Source: Bacteroidales bacterium
GTDB lineage: Bacteria; Bacteroidota; Bacteroidia; Bacteroidales; UBA932
Reading direction: 5' to 3'
Assembly: GCA_024402115.1 (NCBI GenBank)
Contig: JAKSJQ010000004.1
Coordinates: 27,195-91,194, forward strand
Length of the DNA: 64,000 nucleotides
Part shown: one piece after another, positions 36,387 to 45,143 of the stretch
How the letters are laid out: each line of letters opens with the position of its first letter
How positions within the stretch are numbered: the first letter of the stretch is position 1
Notes under the pieces: generated by a model
Told to the model about the DNA's origin: nothing
The model's database searches: none
The model's input: only the letters and a program-made list of their open reading frames with translations
Position numbers and translations under genes: made by a program

Positions 36387-37928
36387 ATGAACGTACTGTA
36401 CTTGATAATCGCCGCGATAGTCGGCGCCATCATAGCCCTGGCGGTATACATCACCGTCAAGAAGGCCATCCTCAAGGGCAAGAGAGAAGAGATTCTCGAA
36501 AAGGCCGAGAAGGAAGGTGAAGCGATAAAGAAGGAAAAGATCTTCCAGGCTAAGGAGAAGTTCCTCCAGCTCAAGAGCGAACATGAGCAGAAGGTCGGAG
36601 AGAAGAACAAGCAGCTCGCCGACATGGAGAACCGCCTCAAGCAGAAGGAGAATTCGCTCAACCAGCAGAATTCTGAGCTCGGCAGGAAGAACAAGGAGGT
36701 CGAGGTCATCCGCGAGAACCTCAGGAACCAGGTAGAGATCGCGAACCGCAAGGCCGAGGAATACGAGCGCATGCGCGGTGAGGTCATCAAGCAGATCGAG
36801 CAGATCGCCGGAATGACCGCGCAGGAAGCCAAGAATCATCTCGTAGAGAGCATGAAGGCAGAGGCTCAGACCCAGGCACAGGCATACATAAACGACATGG
36901 TGGACGAGGCCCGTCTCACTGCAAGCAAGGAGGCCAAGAGAATCGTCATCAACACCATCCAGCGCACCGCCACCGAGGCTGCGATCGAGAACGCCGTTAC
37001 CGTATTCAACATCGAGAATGACGACATCAAGGGTCGCATCATCGGCCGTGAGGGACGCAACATCCGCGCGCTCGAGGCTGCCACCGGAGTCGAGATCGTC
37101 GTTGACGACACCCCTGACGCAATCCTTCTCTCAGGCTTCGATCCTGTCCGCAGAGAGGTCGCACGTCTCGCTCTCCATCAGCTCGTGATCGACGGACGTA
37201 TCCATCCTGCACGTATCGAGGAGGTCGTTGCAAAGGTTTCAAAGCAGCTCGAGGATGAGATCATGGAGACCGGTAAGAGGACATGTATCGACCTCGGTAT
37301 CCACGGAATGCACATCGAGCTCGTGAAGCTCATCGGTAGAATGAAGTATCGTTCTTCATACGGTCAGAACCTCCTCCAGCACAGCCGCGAGGTTGCGAAC
37401 ATCAGTGCCATCATGGCGTCTGAGCTCGGACTCAATCCTAAGATTGCGAAAAGGGCTGGTCTCCTCCACGATATCGGTAAGGTTTCCGACGAGGATCCGG
37501 AGCTTCCACATGCACTCCTCGGAGCCAAGCTCGCCGAGAAGTACAAGGAGAAGGCTGACATCTGCAACGCCATCGGCGCTCACCACGAGGAGACCGAGAT
37601 GACAAGCATCATCTCCCCTATCGTCATGGTTGCCGATGCGATCTCAGGCGCACGTCCAGGTGCACGCCGCGAGGTCATCGAGTCTTACATCAAGAGGCTC
37701 AAGGATATGGAGAACATTGCTCTCAGCCACCCAGGTGTCACCAAGACCTACGCCATCCAGGCAGGACGCGAGCTCCGCGTCATCGTCGCAGCAGATCAGG
37801 TCAGCGATCAGGAGGCAGAGGTTCTCTCAACAGATATCGCAAAGAAGATCCAGGACGAGATGGTTTATCCTGGTCAGGTTCGCATCACCGTCATCCGCGA
37901 GACTCGCGCTGTCGCTGTCGCGAAGTAA
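36387..37928 (+). CDS. rny: Ribonuclease Y
   Basis: This 513-aa endoribonuclease has an N-terminal membrane anchor ([22 protein letters not shown]), a long charged coiled coil (about 30-170), a KH RNA-binding domain ([27 protein letters not shown]) and an HD phosphohydrolase domain with the metal motif LLHDIGK. It starts mRNA decay at the membrane. The ATG at 36387 is chosen because the upstream codons lie in the T tract of a hairpin. Two terminator-like hairpins precede it, so read-through or attenuation may set its level. Confidence 0.95.
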   Translation: MNVLYLIIAAIVGAIIALAVYITVKKAILKGKREEILEKAEKEGEAIKKEKIFQAKEKFLQLKSEHEQKVGEKNKQLADMENRLKQKENSLNQQNSELGRKNKEVEVIRENLRNQVEIANRKAEEYERMRGEVIKQIEQIAGMTAQEAKNHLVESMKAEAQTQAQAYINDMVDEARLTASKEAKRIVINTIQRTATEAAIENAVTVFNIENDDIKGRIIGREGRNIRALEAATGVEIVVDDTPDAILLSGFDPVRREVARLALHQLVIDGRIHPARIEEVVAKVSKQLEDEIMETGKRTCIDLGIHGMHIELVKLIGRMKYRSSYGQNLLQHSREVANISAIMASELGLNPKIAKRAGLLHDIGKVSDEDPELPHALLGAKLAEKYKEKADICNAIGAHHEETEMTSIISPIVMVADAISGARPGARREVIESYIKRLKDMENIALSHPGVTKTYAIQAGRELRVIVAADQVSDQEAEVLSTDIAKKIQDEMVYPGQVRITVIRETRAVAVAK

Positions 37929-37956
37929 CCTTTCGGATTCCAGAAGATTCATATAC

Positions 37957-37984
37957 AAGGTCGGCCTCCGGGTCGACCTTTTTC
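37957..37984 (+). terminator. Rho-independent terminator of rny
   Basis: A 7-bp stem (37957-37963 with 37974-37980) with a GC-rich loop is followed by a T run, 28 bp after the rny stop. Confidence 0.8.
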
Positions 37985-38400
37985 GTTGGCGTCCCTCATT
38001 CGGCCTTCTTCGTTGGCGTCGTCCGCGGCAGCGAATCAAGCAAGAAAACCGCAAAGGCACGACATAAGACATTGATAATCAGCCAATAACCATACCGACG
38101 GCTCCGCCCTTTTGGGGAGCCATCCTCCCGGCATCTAACTGACTACCAACATTTTACAAAAGCAGTTCTTCTCAGAAAAAGGATCCCATTCAAGGGTGCA
38201 GTGACAGGAGACATAATCAGAGTAACAAAATTCCAGTACTCACCATCCCCCACTGGAGAGGCCCAGAAGCGGGATGTCTGTTCACTGACGACCTCCAGAG
38301 AGGTTCAACACACACGCACCACGCCTGGACCGCATTGCAAGAAGGGGTCGTGTTCACTGAAAATATTTTACAGGAAAGCGCGCAACGCCGTAATCGGGCA
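37985..38400. other. Intergenic stretch between rny and the GSCFA gene
   Basis: This stretch holds a hairpin of the GACGGCTCC type (38097-38105 with 38116-38124, one mismatch), which would suit termination of the minus-strand GSCFA gene, and two copies of TTCGTTGGCGTC (about 37982 and 38010). The remaining 260 bp up to the GSCFA stop contain short open frames on both strands with no recognisable motif or codon bias. Nothing further can be supported. Confidence 0.5.
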
Positions 38401-39300
38401 TCACAAGTCAGAGATGGCTGAAGAGAACTTCCGCCAGACATGATCGATGGCCTCTGGGGAAGGGTGGACAAGGTCTTCTGCGAACCAGGAGTAGTCGCGA
38501 AGTTCGTCGAGTACGATCTCGTAAGACGGGAAATATGCCCTCCTGGCGCCGCTCTCATGATGGCTGTCGCGAGCGAGAAGACGGTCACTGGCGAGCAGAC
38601 GGTCACTGGCGAGAGGGAGGTCGCAGGCAAGCAGACGGTCACAGGCGAGCAGACGGTCACAGGCGAGCAGACGGTCACAGGCGAGGAGGAGGGTCGATTT
38701 GCTGAGCTGGTTGCCATGGGCGGTGTCGGCCATGTGGCGGACGGGGCTGACGGTGAAGATCACGTCCTTATCAGCGAGAATGCCTTCGAGAAGGGGCTGC
38801 CAAAGGGCGAGGATTTCCTCAATCGAAAGCATGTAGCGTCGGAATTCCTTGGCATTTCTCTTCAGACAGTTGGACACGATGCGACCACTCTCATGCTCGA
38901 AGACGAAGGCTGTGCCGAAGGTTACTATGACCTTGTTGCATTCACGGAAGAAGGCAGAGGCCTCGGCCAGGGCGTGGTTAGCGTCGGCAAGGAATTCCTC
39001 CTTGGTGGGGCGGGCGAACTTTGTGTAGTGGCTGAATGAGCACCACAACTGGGAACCGGCACCCATCTGGACACATTCCGAGATCGTGAACGGTTCTGCA
39101 GAAGCTAGCCTCTCGAGGGAAGAGGCCACCGACGCGGGGTTGAACAGAGTACCGAAGGGATTCACGCAGACCTGATATCCGTCCTCCGCCATCCGGGCTC
39201 CGACGTTGGCAGCGAAGCAGCTGCCGAGCATCAGGACCTTGTCCGAACGGCTGATTCGGACAGGAAAATCCGTGATGGACACTCTGGTCTGCTCTTTCAT
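38401..39300 (-). CDS. GSCFA-domain protein with internal hexapeptide repeat
   Basis: This 299-aa protein is named for its motif, seen here as LMLGSCFAANVGARM. Further landmarks are NPFGTLFNP, FGTAFVFEHESG, SPVRHMADTAHGNQLSKSTLL and the C-terminal YFPSYEIVLDELRDYSWFAEDLVHPS. The family resembles GDSL/SGNH acyl-esterases (Ser in GSCFA, Asp/His in the C-terminal motif) but has no proven function. Between LSKSTLL and YFPSYEI lies an extra stretch of LLACDR-type repeats encoded by 18-bp tandem DNA (38581-38688). The ATG at 39300 removes 95 residues without homology. A TATATTTG box is at 39346-39353. Confidence 0.85.
   Translation of the reverse strand: MKEQTRVSITDFPVRISRSDKVLMLGSCFAANVGARMAEDGYQVCVNPFGTLFNPASVASSLERLASAEPFTISECVQMGAGSQLWCSFSHYTKFARPTKEEFLADANHALAEASAFFRECNKVIVTFGTAFVFEHESGRIVSNCLKRNAKEFRRYMLSIEEILALWQPLLEGILADKDVIFTVSPVRHMADTAHGNQLSKSTLLLACDRLLACDRLLACDRLLACDLPLASDRLLASDRLLARDSHHESGARRAYFPSYEIVLDELRDYSWFAEDLVHPSPEAIDHVWRKFSSAISDL
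38581..38688. repeat. 18-bp tandem repeat, six units, inside the GSCFA gene
   Basis: Six consecutive 18-bp units begin at 38581, 38599, 38617, 38635, 38653 and 38671. Units 4 and 5 are identical, and the others differ by one to five bases. Partial copies flank them. Because 18 is a multiple of three, the repeat adds the hexapeptide LLACDR or variants without breaking the frame. Confidence 0.92.
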
Positions 39301-39345
39301 CGGGAAACAGTTCTCTGACAAGGGTAAATAAATGGATTTCAATGA

Positions 39346-39353
39346 CAAATATA
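39346..39353 (-). promoter_or_regulatory. -7 box (TATATTTG) of the GSCFA gene
   Basis: A perfect TAnnTTTG box on the minus strand predicts a leader of about 39 nt before the ATG at 39300 and supports that shorter start. No -33 TTTG is seen. Confidence 0.55.
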
Positions 39354-39365
39354 GGAATAAATTAG

Positions 39366-39373
39366 TATCTTTG
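39366..39373 (+). promoter_or_regulatory. -7 box (TATCTTTG) 6 bp before the ATG at 39380
   Basis: A perfect TAnnTTTG box ends only 6 bp before the start codon. Transcription would then begin at or next to the ATG, giving a leaderless or nearly leaderless mRNA. Confidence 0.5.
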
Positions 39374-39379
39374 GTGGAT

Positions 39380-40600
39380 ATGAAAAGAATCCTGGCATCA
39401 GTTGTACTCGTACTGTCGGCAGCACTGTGTCTTGCCCAGCCGAGAAGCATCAGCTTTGCGTACGACGCAACTGCCGAGACCCATTTCGACAATGTCGAGA
39501 ACGACGGCGGCAATGAGGTCTTCGGAGAATCCCTGACTCTTTTCAGCGCAAGGGTCACCCCTGAAGTGGGATTCAAGGCGGTCACGGGAGCCAGAAGGGA
39601 GCATCCGGCCCATCACAAGCTGATGGCCGGCGTGAACATCATGAAGAATTTCGGTTCGAGAGAGAGTATCGGCCAGCTCTTCAAAGAAGTCACCTTCTAC
39701 TACGACCTCAGGAAGCAGGTGTCGGACAAGTGCGAGCTCCAGATCAACGCGGGCATCTTCCCGCGCTCTGCCGGCAAGGGCAGGTACAGCGAGGCCTTCC
39801 TGAGCGATTCGCTCAAGTTCTACGATGTGAACCACGAGGGAATACTGTTCGGATTCAACCGTCCGGATGCGTATTTCGAGCTCGGAGTCGACTGGCTCGG
39901 CCAGTTCGGCACAAACCCGAGCACCCGTGAGCAGTTCATGGTGTTCTCCGCCGGCGACGGCAAGGTTCTCCCATGGATGACCCTCGGATACAGCGGATAC
40001 ATGATCCACTATGCCAATTGCCTCGAAGTGAAGGGTCTGGTGGACAACATCCTCGTCAGCGGATATATGGACATGGACTTCGGAAAGATGGTGGGCATAC
40101 AGAGGCTCTCCCTTACCGCAGCCTATCTCCAGGCTGTCCAGCGCGACCGAAAGTTCACCGGGACGTTCACCTTCCCTATGGGCGGCGAATTCACGGCGGA
40201 GGTTAGGCACTGGAACGTATCGCTGCGCAACAAGACTTATGTGGGCTACAGCCTGATGCCGTACTACAACAACACCGACGACGGTGGGATAAAGTATGGA
40301 AACAATCTCTACATGGGTGATCCATACTACCGCGTCGCACCGGGGTATGCAGCGTCCATGGACGGATATGTCCACAATGAAGACCACCCGGAGGGCGAAT
40401 ACCTTGCTAAGGGCCGCCCAGGCGTGTATGACAGGATCGAACTGGCATGGGAGCCGAAAATCGCCGACGGACTGTACTTCAAGGTGGGAGCAAGATTCCA
40501 CTTCAATGGAGGTGCGGGCACGAAGTTCGGGTTCAGCGGCTGCAACCAGATCATAGCCCTGAGATTCAGATTGGAAGAACTAATTAACAAAAACAGATAA
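39380..40600 (+). CDS. Outer-membrane beta-barrel-like protein of unknown function
   Basis: This 406-aa exported protein (signal MKRILASVVLVLSAALCLAQ) has alternating hydrophobic strands through its length, many aromatic residues at strand ends (HFNGGAGTKFGFSG, IIALRFRLEEL), and no enzymatic motif. It reads like a porin-type or structural barrel. The ATG at 39380 begins the signal peptide; an upstream ATG at 39332 lies before the promoter box. The stop overlaps the next gene's ATG (40600) by 1 bp, so it is coupled to a surface 5'-nucleotidase and could provide passage for its products. No family name can be given. Confidence 0.7.
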   Translation: MKRILASVVLVLSAALCLAQPRSISFAYDATAETHFDNVENDGGNEVFGESLTLFSARVTPEVGFKAVTGARREHPAHHKLMAGVNIMKNFGSRESIGQLFKEVTFYYDLRKQVSDKCELQINAGIFPRSAGKGRYSEAFLSDSLKFYDVNHEGILFGFNRPDAYFELGVDWLGQFGTNPSTREQFMVFSAGDGKVLPWMTLGYSGYMIHYANCLEVKGLVDNILVSGYMDMDFGKMVGIQRLSLTAAYLQAVQRDRKFTGTFTFPMGGEFTAEVRHWNVSLRNKTYVGYSLMPYYNNTDDGGIKYGNNLYMGDPYYRVAPGYAASMDGYVHNEDHPEGEYLAKGRPGVYDRIELAWEPKIADGLYFKVGARFHFNGGAGTKFGFSGCNQIIALRFRLEELINKNR

Positions 40601-42366
40601 TGAAGAAATATATAATTGCAATCGTAGGTTTAGTCGCTTCGCTGGCCAGCTGTTCGAAGAAGGTCGGAGACGGAGAGTACACTCTCGATCTCTACTCCAC
40701 CAACGACATTCATGGTCGCTACTTCGACTCGCTATACGTCGGGAACAACACCAAGGAGTCGCTTCTTGCGATCAGCGAGTACATGAAGGGCGTGCGTGCC
40801 GAGCTCGGAGAAGACAAGGTCATCCTCATCGACGCAGGTGACTTCCTCCAGGGCGACAATGCCGCGTACTACTTCAACTACGTGGACACCAAGACCAAGC
40901 ATCTCTATGCGCGAATGGCGGAATATATCGGATACGACGCCACCACCGTGGGCAACCATGACATCGAGACAGGTCATGCCGTATACGACAGGATCAAGAG
41001 TACGATGAAGGTGCCGTTCCTCGCAGGAAACGCCATCAGGAACGACAACGGGAAGGCATATTTCCAGGATTACGTGATACTTGACAAGGGCGGTCTCAAG
41101 GTGGCAATCATCGGTTTCACCAATCCTGACATCAAGAGCTGGCTCGCTCCTGAGATATGGGAGGGAATGACTTTCGAGAACCTCCTCACCATCGTCCAGG
41201 GCAAGGTTGACCAGGTGATCGCAAAGGAGAAGCCTCAGGTCGTGATCGTATCGACCCATTCGGGCACGGGAAACGGCGACGGCAGCTCGCTCGAGAGCCA
41301 GGGACTCGAGCTCCTCGCAAGCCTCAAGAACGTGGATTTCCTCCTCTGCTCGCATGACCACCGCGCCACGACCAGCAAGAACGGAGAGACCACTCTGATC
41401 AACGCCGGCAGCCATTGCCGCACCATAGGACACGGAACCATCACCGTCACCATCGAGGACGGAAAAGTCGTTTCGAAGACCACCTCCGGCGAGATCATTC
41501 CTATCGACAAGACCAAGGTCGATGAGCAGATGAGGGCTAAGTTCAGGGCAGACTATGAGGCCGTGAGGGCGTTCACCGTGCAGGAGGTCGGCAAGCTCGA
41601 GGCTCCGCTCGTGACCCGCGAGTCGCTCATCGGAATGTGCGACTACATGAACCTTATCCACACTGTATCGCTCAGCTGCGAACCTGCGCAGCTCTCGTTC
41701 GCGGCTCCGCTCACCTACAACGGCACCGTTTCCGAGGGCACCCTCGTATACAACGATCTCTTCACCATCTACCCATACGAGAACCAGCTCTTCGTGGTCA
41801 AGATGACAGGTCTGCAGGTCAAGAACTTCCTCGAGTACTCATACGAGCACTGGATCAACACCGTCTCCAGCAGCAAGGACCTTCTCCTCAAGCTCAGGAA
41901 CCAGAGCGACCCTCGCACGGGACAGACTGGATGGTCATTCATCGGAAGGTCATACAATTTCGACTCCATGGCCGGAGCATACTACACCGTGGATGTGACC
42001 AAGCCTTACGGAGAAAGGGTCGAGATCAGCAAGCTTGCTGACGGCACCGAGTTCAGCCTTGAGGGCGAATACAACGTGGCGATGACCTCATACCGCGCAA
42101 GCGGCGGCGGTGACACCATGGGAGAGGGCGCCGGCATCGACACCGACAACATCGACGCAATCGTCGTGAAGCGTTATCCGGAGATCCGCGAGGTGCTCTA
42201 CGGGTACTTCAAGAACCACAAGGATGCTTCCGGAAACATAGTTCCTGTGACGAGTGAGGAACTCGGCAACCCAGGCGTGGTCGGAGAGTGGCATTTCGTT
42301 CCCGAGGAGATTGCAGGACCTGCCCTTGCAAGGGATTTCGAGCGTCTTTTCCCATCTGTCAAGTAA
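40600..42366 (+). CDS. 5'-nucleotidase / metallophosphoesterase lipoprotein (UshA-like)
   Basis: This 588-aa lipoprotein has the signal MKKYIIAIVGLVASLASC. Its calcineurin-type metallophosphatase domain shows the ligand blocks STNDIHGRY, DAGDFLQGD, VGNHDIETG and CSHDHRA. A 5'-nucleotidase C-terminal domain with YNDLFTIYPYENQLFVVKMTG and SYRASGGGDTM follows. It hydrolyses extracellular nucleotides or related phosphoesters. It overlaps the barrel gene by 1 bp. The fold order and length match UshA-type enzymes; bifunctional 2',3'-cyclic nucleotide phosphodiesterase activity is possible. Confidence 0.9.
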   Translation: MKKYIIAIVGLVASLASCSKKVGDGEYTLDLYSTNDIHGRYFDSLYVGNNTKESLLAISEYMKGVRAELGEDKVILIDAGDFLQGDNAAYYFNYVDTKTKHLYARMAEYIGYDATTVGNHDIETGHAVYDRIKSTMKVPFLAGNAIRNDNGKAYFQDYVILDKGGLKVAIIGFTNPDIKSWLAPEIWEGMTFENLLTIVQGKVDQVIAKEKPQVVIVSTHSGTGNGDGSSLESQGLELLASLKNVDFLLCSHDHRATTSKNGETTLINAGSHCRTIGHGTITVTIEDGKVVSKTTSGEIIPIDKTKVDEQMRAKFRADYEAVRAFTVQEVGKLEAPLVTRESLIGMCDYMNLIHTVSLSCEPAQLSFAAPLTYNGTVSEGTLVYNDLFTIYPYENQLFVVKMTGLQVKNFLEYSYEHWINTVSSSKDLLLKLRNQSDPRTGQTGWSFIGRSYNFDSMAGAYYTVDVTKPYGERVEISKLADGTEFSLEGEYNVAMTSYRASGGGDTMGEGAGIDTDNIDAIVVKRYPEIREVLYGYFKNHKDASGNIVPVTSEELGNPGVVGEWHFVPEEIAGPALARDFERLFPSVK

Positions 42367-42377
42367 ATCCTAAAGCT

Positions 42378-42518
42378 ATGGCAGACAATTATCTGGAGAG
42401 ACAGATGCAGGATTATGAGGCGCGCAGGGCCGCCATTGAGAAGAAGAAGAGCGAACATCGCAAGAAACTCATGGAAGCCTATCGCAAAAGACTTGCAGAA
42501 CAACAGAAAAATAAGTAA
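42378..42518 (+). CDS. 46-aa basic helical protein
   Basis: This short frame (starting MADNYLERQMQDYEARR) is rich in Lys, Arg, Glu and Gln, and reads as one amphipathic helix or coiled coil. It starts 11 bp after the nucleotidase stop and has the same codon style as its neighbours. Small proteins of this make-up occur in other Bacteroidetes genomes from memory, so it is probably real. The aldolase promoter box overlaps its stop codon. Function unknown. Confidence 0.6.
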   Translation: MADNYLERQMQDYEARRAAIEKKKSEHRKKLMEAYRKRLAEQQKNK

Positions 42519-42523
42519 TTTCG
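42516..42523 (+). promoter_or_regulatory. -7 box (TAATTTCG) of fba
   Basis: It matches TAnnTTTG at 7 of 8 positions, overlaps the stop of the 46-aa gene and predicts an AT-rich fba leader of about 35 nt. Confidence 0.5.
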
Positions 42524-42564
42524 CGCCGTCCAAAGAATTTTTAAACAATTTTCAAAATACAACT

Positions 42565-43566
42565 ATGGTATCTTACAAAGAACTCGGCCTTGTTAACACC
42601 AAGGAAATGTTTGCAAAGGCTGTCGCAGGTGGCTATGCTGTCCCTGCATTCAACTTCAACAACATGGAGCAGCTCCAGGCTATCGTAATGGCTGCAGCTG
42701 AGACCAAGTCTCCAGTTATCCTCCAGGTATCTAAGGGCGCTCGCAAGTACGCTAACGCTACCCTTCTCCGCTATATGGCAGAGGGTGCAGTAGCATACGC
42801 TAAGGAGCTCGGTTGGGAGAAGCCTGAAATCGTTCTCCACCTCGATCACGGTGATTCATTCGAGACTTGCAAGGACTGCGTTGACAGCGGTTTCTCTTCA
42901 GTCATGATCGACGCTTCACACCTTCCATATGAGGAGAACATCGCCCTCACCAAGAAGGTTGTTGACTACGCACATCAGTTCGACGTAACCGTTGAGGCTG
43001 AGCTCGGCGTTCTCGCAGGTGTTGAGGATGAGGTTTCTTCAGCAGTTTCACACTACACCAAGCCTGAGGAGGTTGTTGACTTCGCTACCCGCACTGGTTG
43101 CGACTCACTCGCTATCTCAATCGGTACTTCACACGGTGCTTACAAGTTCACTCCTGAGCAGTGCACCCGTGACCCTAAGACTGGCAAGCTCGTTCCACCT
43201 CCACTCGCATTCGACGTTCTCCATGAGATCGAGAAGCAGCTTCCTGGTTTCCCTATCGTTCTCCACGGTTCTTCATCAGTTCCACAGGACGAGGTTGACA
43301 CCATCAACGCTTTCGGTGGCAAGCTTCCTGATGCAGTTGGTATTCCTGAGGAGCAGCTCCGCGAGGCTTCTAAGAGCGCTGTCTGCAAGATCAACATCGA
43401 CTCTGACTCACGTCTTGCAATGACCGCAGCTGTCCGCAAGCACCTTGTTGAGAACCCATCACACTTCGATCCACGTCAGTACCTCACTCCTGCACGTGAC
43501 AACATGAAGAAGATGTACATCCACAAGATCTGCGAGGTTCTCGGTTCAAACGGCCACGCTGAGTAA
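42565..43566 (+). CDS. fba: Class II fructose-bisphosphate aldolase
   Basis: This 333-aa zinc aldolase has zinc and substrate ligands in VLHLDHGDSFETC and VEAELGVLAGVEDE, the phosphate-binding segment SIGTSHGAYKF and LHGSSSVPQDEVDTINAFGG. It cleaves fructose-1,6-bisphosphate in glycolysis and runs in reverse in gluconeogenesis. The ATG at 42565 is chosen because residues upstream overlap the previous gene in another frame. Codon choice (GTT, GCT, TCA) differs clearly from neighbours and resembles dnaK and nqrA, as expected for highly expressed genes. Confidence 0.95.
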   Translation: MVSYKELGLVNTKEMFAKAVAGGYAVPAFNFNNMEQLQAIVMAAAETKSPVILQVSKGARKYANATLLRYMAEGAVAYAKELGWEKPEIVLHLDHGDSFETCKDCVDSGFSSVMIDASHLPYEENIALTKKVVDYAHQFDVTVEAELGVLAGVEDEVSSAVSHYTKPEEVVDFATRTGCDSLAISIGTSHGAYKFTPEQCTRDPKTGKLVPPPLAFDVLHEIEKQLPGFPIVLHGSSSVPQDEVDTINAFGGKLPDAVGIPEEQLREASKSAVCKINIDSDSRLAMTAAVRKHLVENPSHFDPRQYLTPARDNMKKMYIHKICEVLGSNGHAE

Positions 43567-43611
43567 TTCTTACTCGAACATAAGTTACTGAACATCAGTA
43601 ATTTAACATAT

Positions 43612-43643
43612 TGACGGCTCCTTCTTTCGAGGGAGCCGTCATT
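43612..43643 (+). terminator. Terminator of fba
   Basis: A perfect 10-bp stem (43612-43621 with 43632-43641) is followed by ATTCATTTATT. It shares the GACGGCTCC core with the hairpins near 8804 and 38097. Confidence 0.8.
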
Positions 43644-43763
43644 CATTTATTCCGCTATATATCAACGCTTTACGACATTGTCACTTATTGTCCCACGCCG
43701 GTAAACCTATTTCAGGATGGTACATATTGCCGTGGCGGCTAAGTAACTGACATATAGGCACAT

Positions 43764-43806
43764 AAATAAAATCGGGTGGTCGAAATTCGACTACCCGATT
43801 TTATTT
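43764..43806. terminator. Long bidirectional terminator hairpin
   Basis: A 14-bp perfect outer stem (43764-43777 with 43793-43806) extends inward to about 20 bp with one G-T pair. It has an AAATAAAA arm and a TTTTATTT arm, so it can stop transcription from either direction between fba (+) and nadD (-). Confidence 0.8.
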
Positions 43807-43848
43807 AACTATCTGATTTGTAGCATTTTATCTGCCACGGCGACCAGT

Positions 43849-44013
43849 CCAAAAGCACGGGCAGGCGACCAAAACAGCAGCCTGGCCAGCCAAAAGCACG
43901 GGCAGTGACCAAAACTGCCGACTGGCCAAGCCAAAAGCACGGGCAGGTGACCAAAAAGACCGCCTGGCCAGCCAAAAGCACGGGCATGTGACTAAAACAG
44001 CCGACTGGCCAAG
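43849..44013. repeat. 41-bp tandem repeat, four units, directly after nadD
   Basis: Units start at 43849, 43890, 43931 and 43972 (period 41-42 bp) and share the core CCAAAAGCACGGGCA, a TGACCAAAA segment and CTGGCCA. A fragment of a fifth unit reaches the nadD stop codon at 44019-44021. An open frame on the minus strand crosses them, but the period is not a multiple of three and no protein-like constraint is seen. The remaining 43644-43763 stretch holds nothing recognisable. Confidence 0.88.
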
Positions 44014-44018
44014 CCAAA

Positions 44019-44573
44019 TTACATCAATAGGCCGGAAGGATCAGAGCCGGCGGCGAGGGCCGCTCGAATTTCAGAGGAGGAGACATTGACCAGGGGCATG
44101 TCCAGAAGGACTATGCGATAGTCAGGATTCTCAGCAAGGAGAGCGTCGCGAGCCGCCTCGTTGTCATAGCCTTCGCGCGGGAAAGCCGCTAGGCCATAGG
44201 AAAGTAGTATGTGCCTGTATTCACGCCAGCGTGAGAAATTCGCGATCTGGTCTCCGCCGGTCACGAGCGTGAGGGAATCCTCCGGATAGAGTTCCTGGAG
44301 GACATCCAGGGTCACATAGGTATAGTTCGGCTGAGGGAGATGGAGCTCTATGTCGCTGACCTCGACCTTACCCTCAAGCTCTGGGTGACGCGCGACCGCT
44401 TCGACCGCAGCGTGATAGCGGCTCTCCCCTGTCGATCCGTCGATCTCCTTCAGAGGATTCTTCGGAGACACGACAAGCAGGACCTTGTCGAACTTCTCGA
44501 CAAGATTCCTCAGGATCGCAAGATGTCCTATGTGCAGAGGATTGAACGATCCGCTATATACCGCGATGTCCAT
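44019..44573 (-). CDS. nadD: Nicotinate-nucleotide adenylyltransferase
   Basis: This 184-aa nucleotidyltransferase has the alpha/beta-phosphodiesterase motifs GSFNPLHIGHLAIL at its N-terminus and SSSEIRAAL at its C-terminus. It joins nicotinate mononucleotide to ATP, giving deamido-NAD. Its ATG overlaps the gmk stop by 1 bp, so it is the last gene of the peptidase-gmk-nadD transcript. The stop codon is reached directly by the 41-bp tandem repeat array, so repeat slippage could alter the 3' end of the gene or mRNA. Confidence 0.93.
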   Translation of the reverse strand: MDIAVYSGSFNPLHIGHLAILRNLVEKFDKVLLVVSPKNPLKEIDGSTGESRYHAAVEAVARHPELEGKVEVSDIELHLPQPNYTYVTLDVLQELYPEDSLTLVTGGDQIANFSRWREYRHILLSYGLAAFPREGYDNEAARDALLAENPDYRIVLLDMPLVNVSSSEIRAALAAGSDPSGLLM

Positions 44574-45139
44574 TACTCAGCAAGAAACTCGTCCACGATT
44601 CTCTCTGCGTTGGCAAACGTCTCGGCAAGAACATCGTTTACGAGATCCACGTCAAACTTGCCGGCAGCGAATTCGAGTTCGGATGAGGCCTTGGCGAGGC
44701 GCTCCTCGATAGCCTCCATGGTATCGGTAGCACGTCCGATGAGACGCTCGCGGAGAGTCTCCAGCGAAGGAGGGCAGATGAGAATGCTGAGCGCCTGCTC
44801 TCCGAAATACTTCTTTAGATTGTAGCCACCCTTGACATCGACGTCGAAGATGATCACATGGTCATTGGCCCAGATACGGTCCACCTCTGACTTGAGGGTG
44901 CCGTAGAACTTATCCTGGTAGACCTCCTCATACTCGACGAACTTGTCCTCGGCAATAAGGGCGCGGAACTCCTCCGGCTTGAGGAAATAGTACTCGACGC
45001 CGTGCTGCTCCTGGCCACGAGGTGCCCTGGAGGTCGCTGAAACCGAGAATTCGAACTCAGGATGGAGTCCGAGAAGATGATTGACCACTGTGCTCTTACC
45101 TGCTCCGGACGGAGCTGAAAATATGATGACTTTACCCAT
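44573..45139 (-). CDS. gmk: Guanylate kinase
   Basis: This 188-aa P-loop kinase has Walker A SAPSGAGKST at residues 8-17, the GMP-binding SATSRAPRGQEQHGVEYYFL segment and the lid/LID motif RLIGRATD. It phosphorylates GMP to GDP. It is sandwiched between the signal-peptidase-like gene (4 bp upstream) and nadD (1-bp overlap). In many Bacteroidetes a YicC-like gene precedes gmk, but not here. Confidence 0.95.
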   Translation of the reverse strand: MGKVIIFSAPSGAGKSTVVNHLLGLHPEFEFSVSATSRAPRGQEQHGVEYYFLKPEEFRALIAEDKFVEYEEVYQDKFYGTLKSEVDRIWANDHVIIFDVDVKGGYNLKKYFGEQALSILICPPSLETLRERLIGRATDTMEAIEERLAKASSELEFAAGKFDVDLVNDVLAETFANAERIVDEFLAE

Positions 45140-45143
45140 AGAG

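Noticed and set aside
38201..38443. 80-aa plus-strand frame in the rny-GSCFA gap
   Set aside because: Its codon use is unlike neighbours, it has no motif, and it overlaps the start of the GSCFA 3' end on the other strand.
38581..38688. CRISPR array or transposon end
   Set aside because: The 18-bp units are contiguous and in frame within a conserved gene.
43849..44013. CRISPR array
   Set aside because: The repeats are contiguous with no unique spacers, and no cas gene is in the window.
43805..44017. 70-aa minus-strand frame across the 41-bp repeats
   Set aside because: It starts with TTG, its repeats are out of frame with the DNA period, and it shows no protein-like conservation between units.
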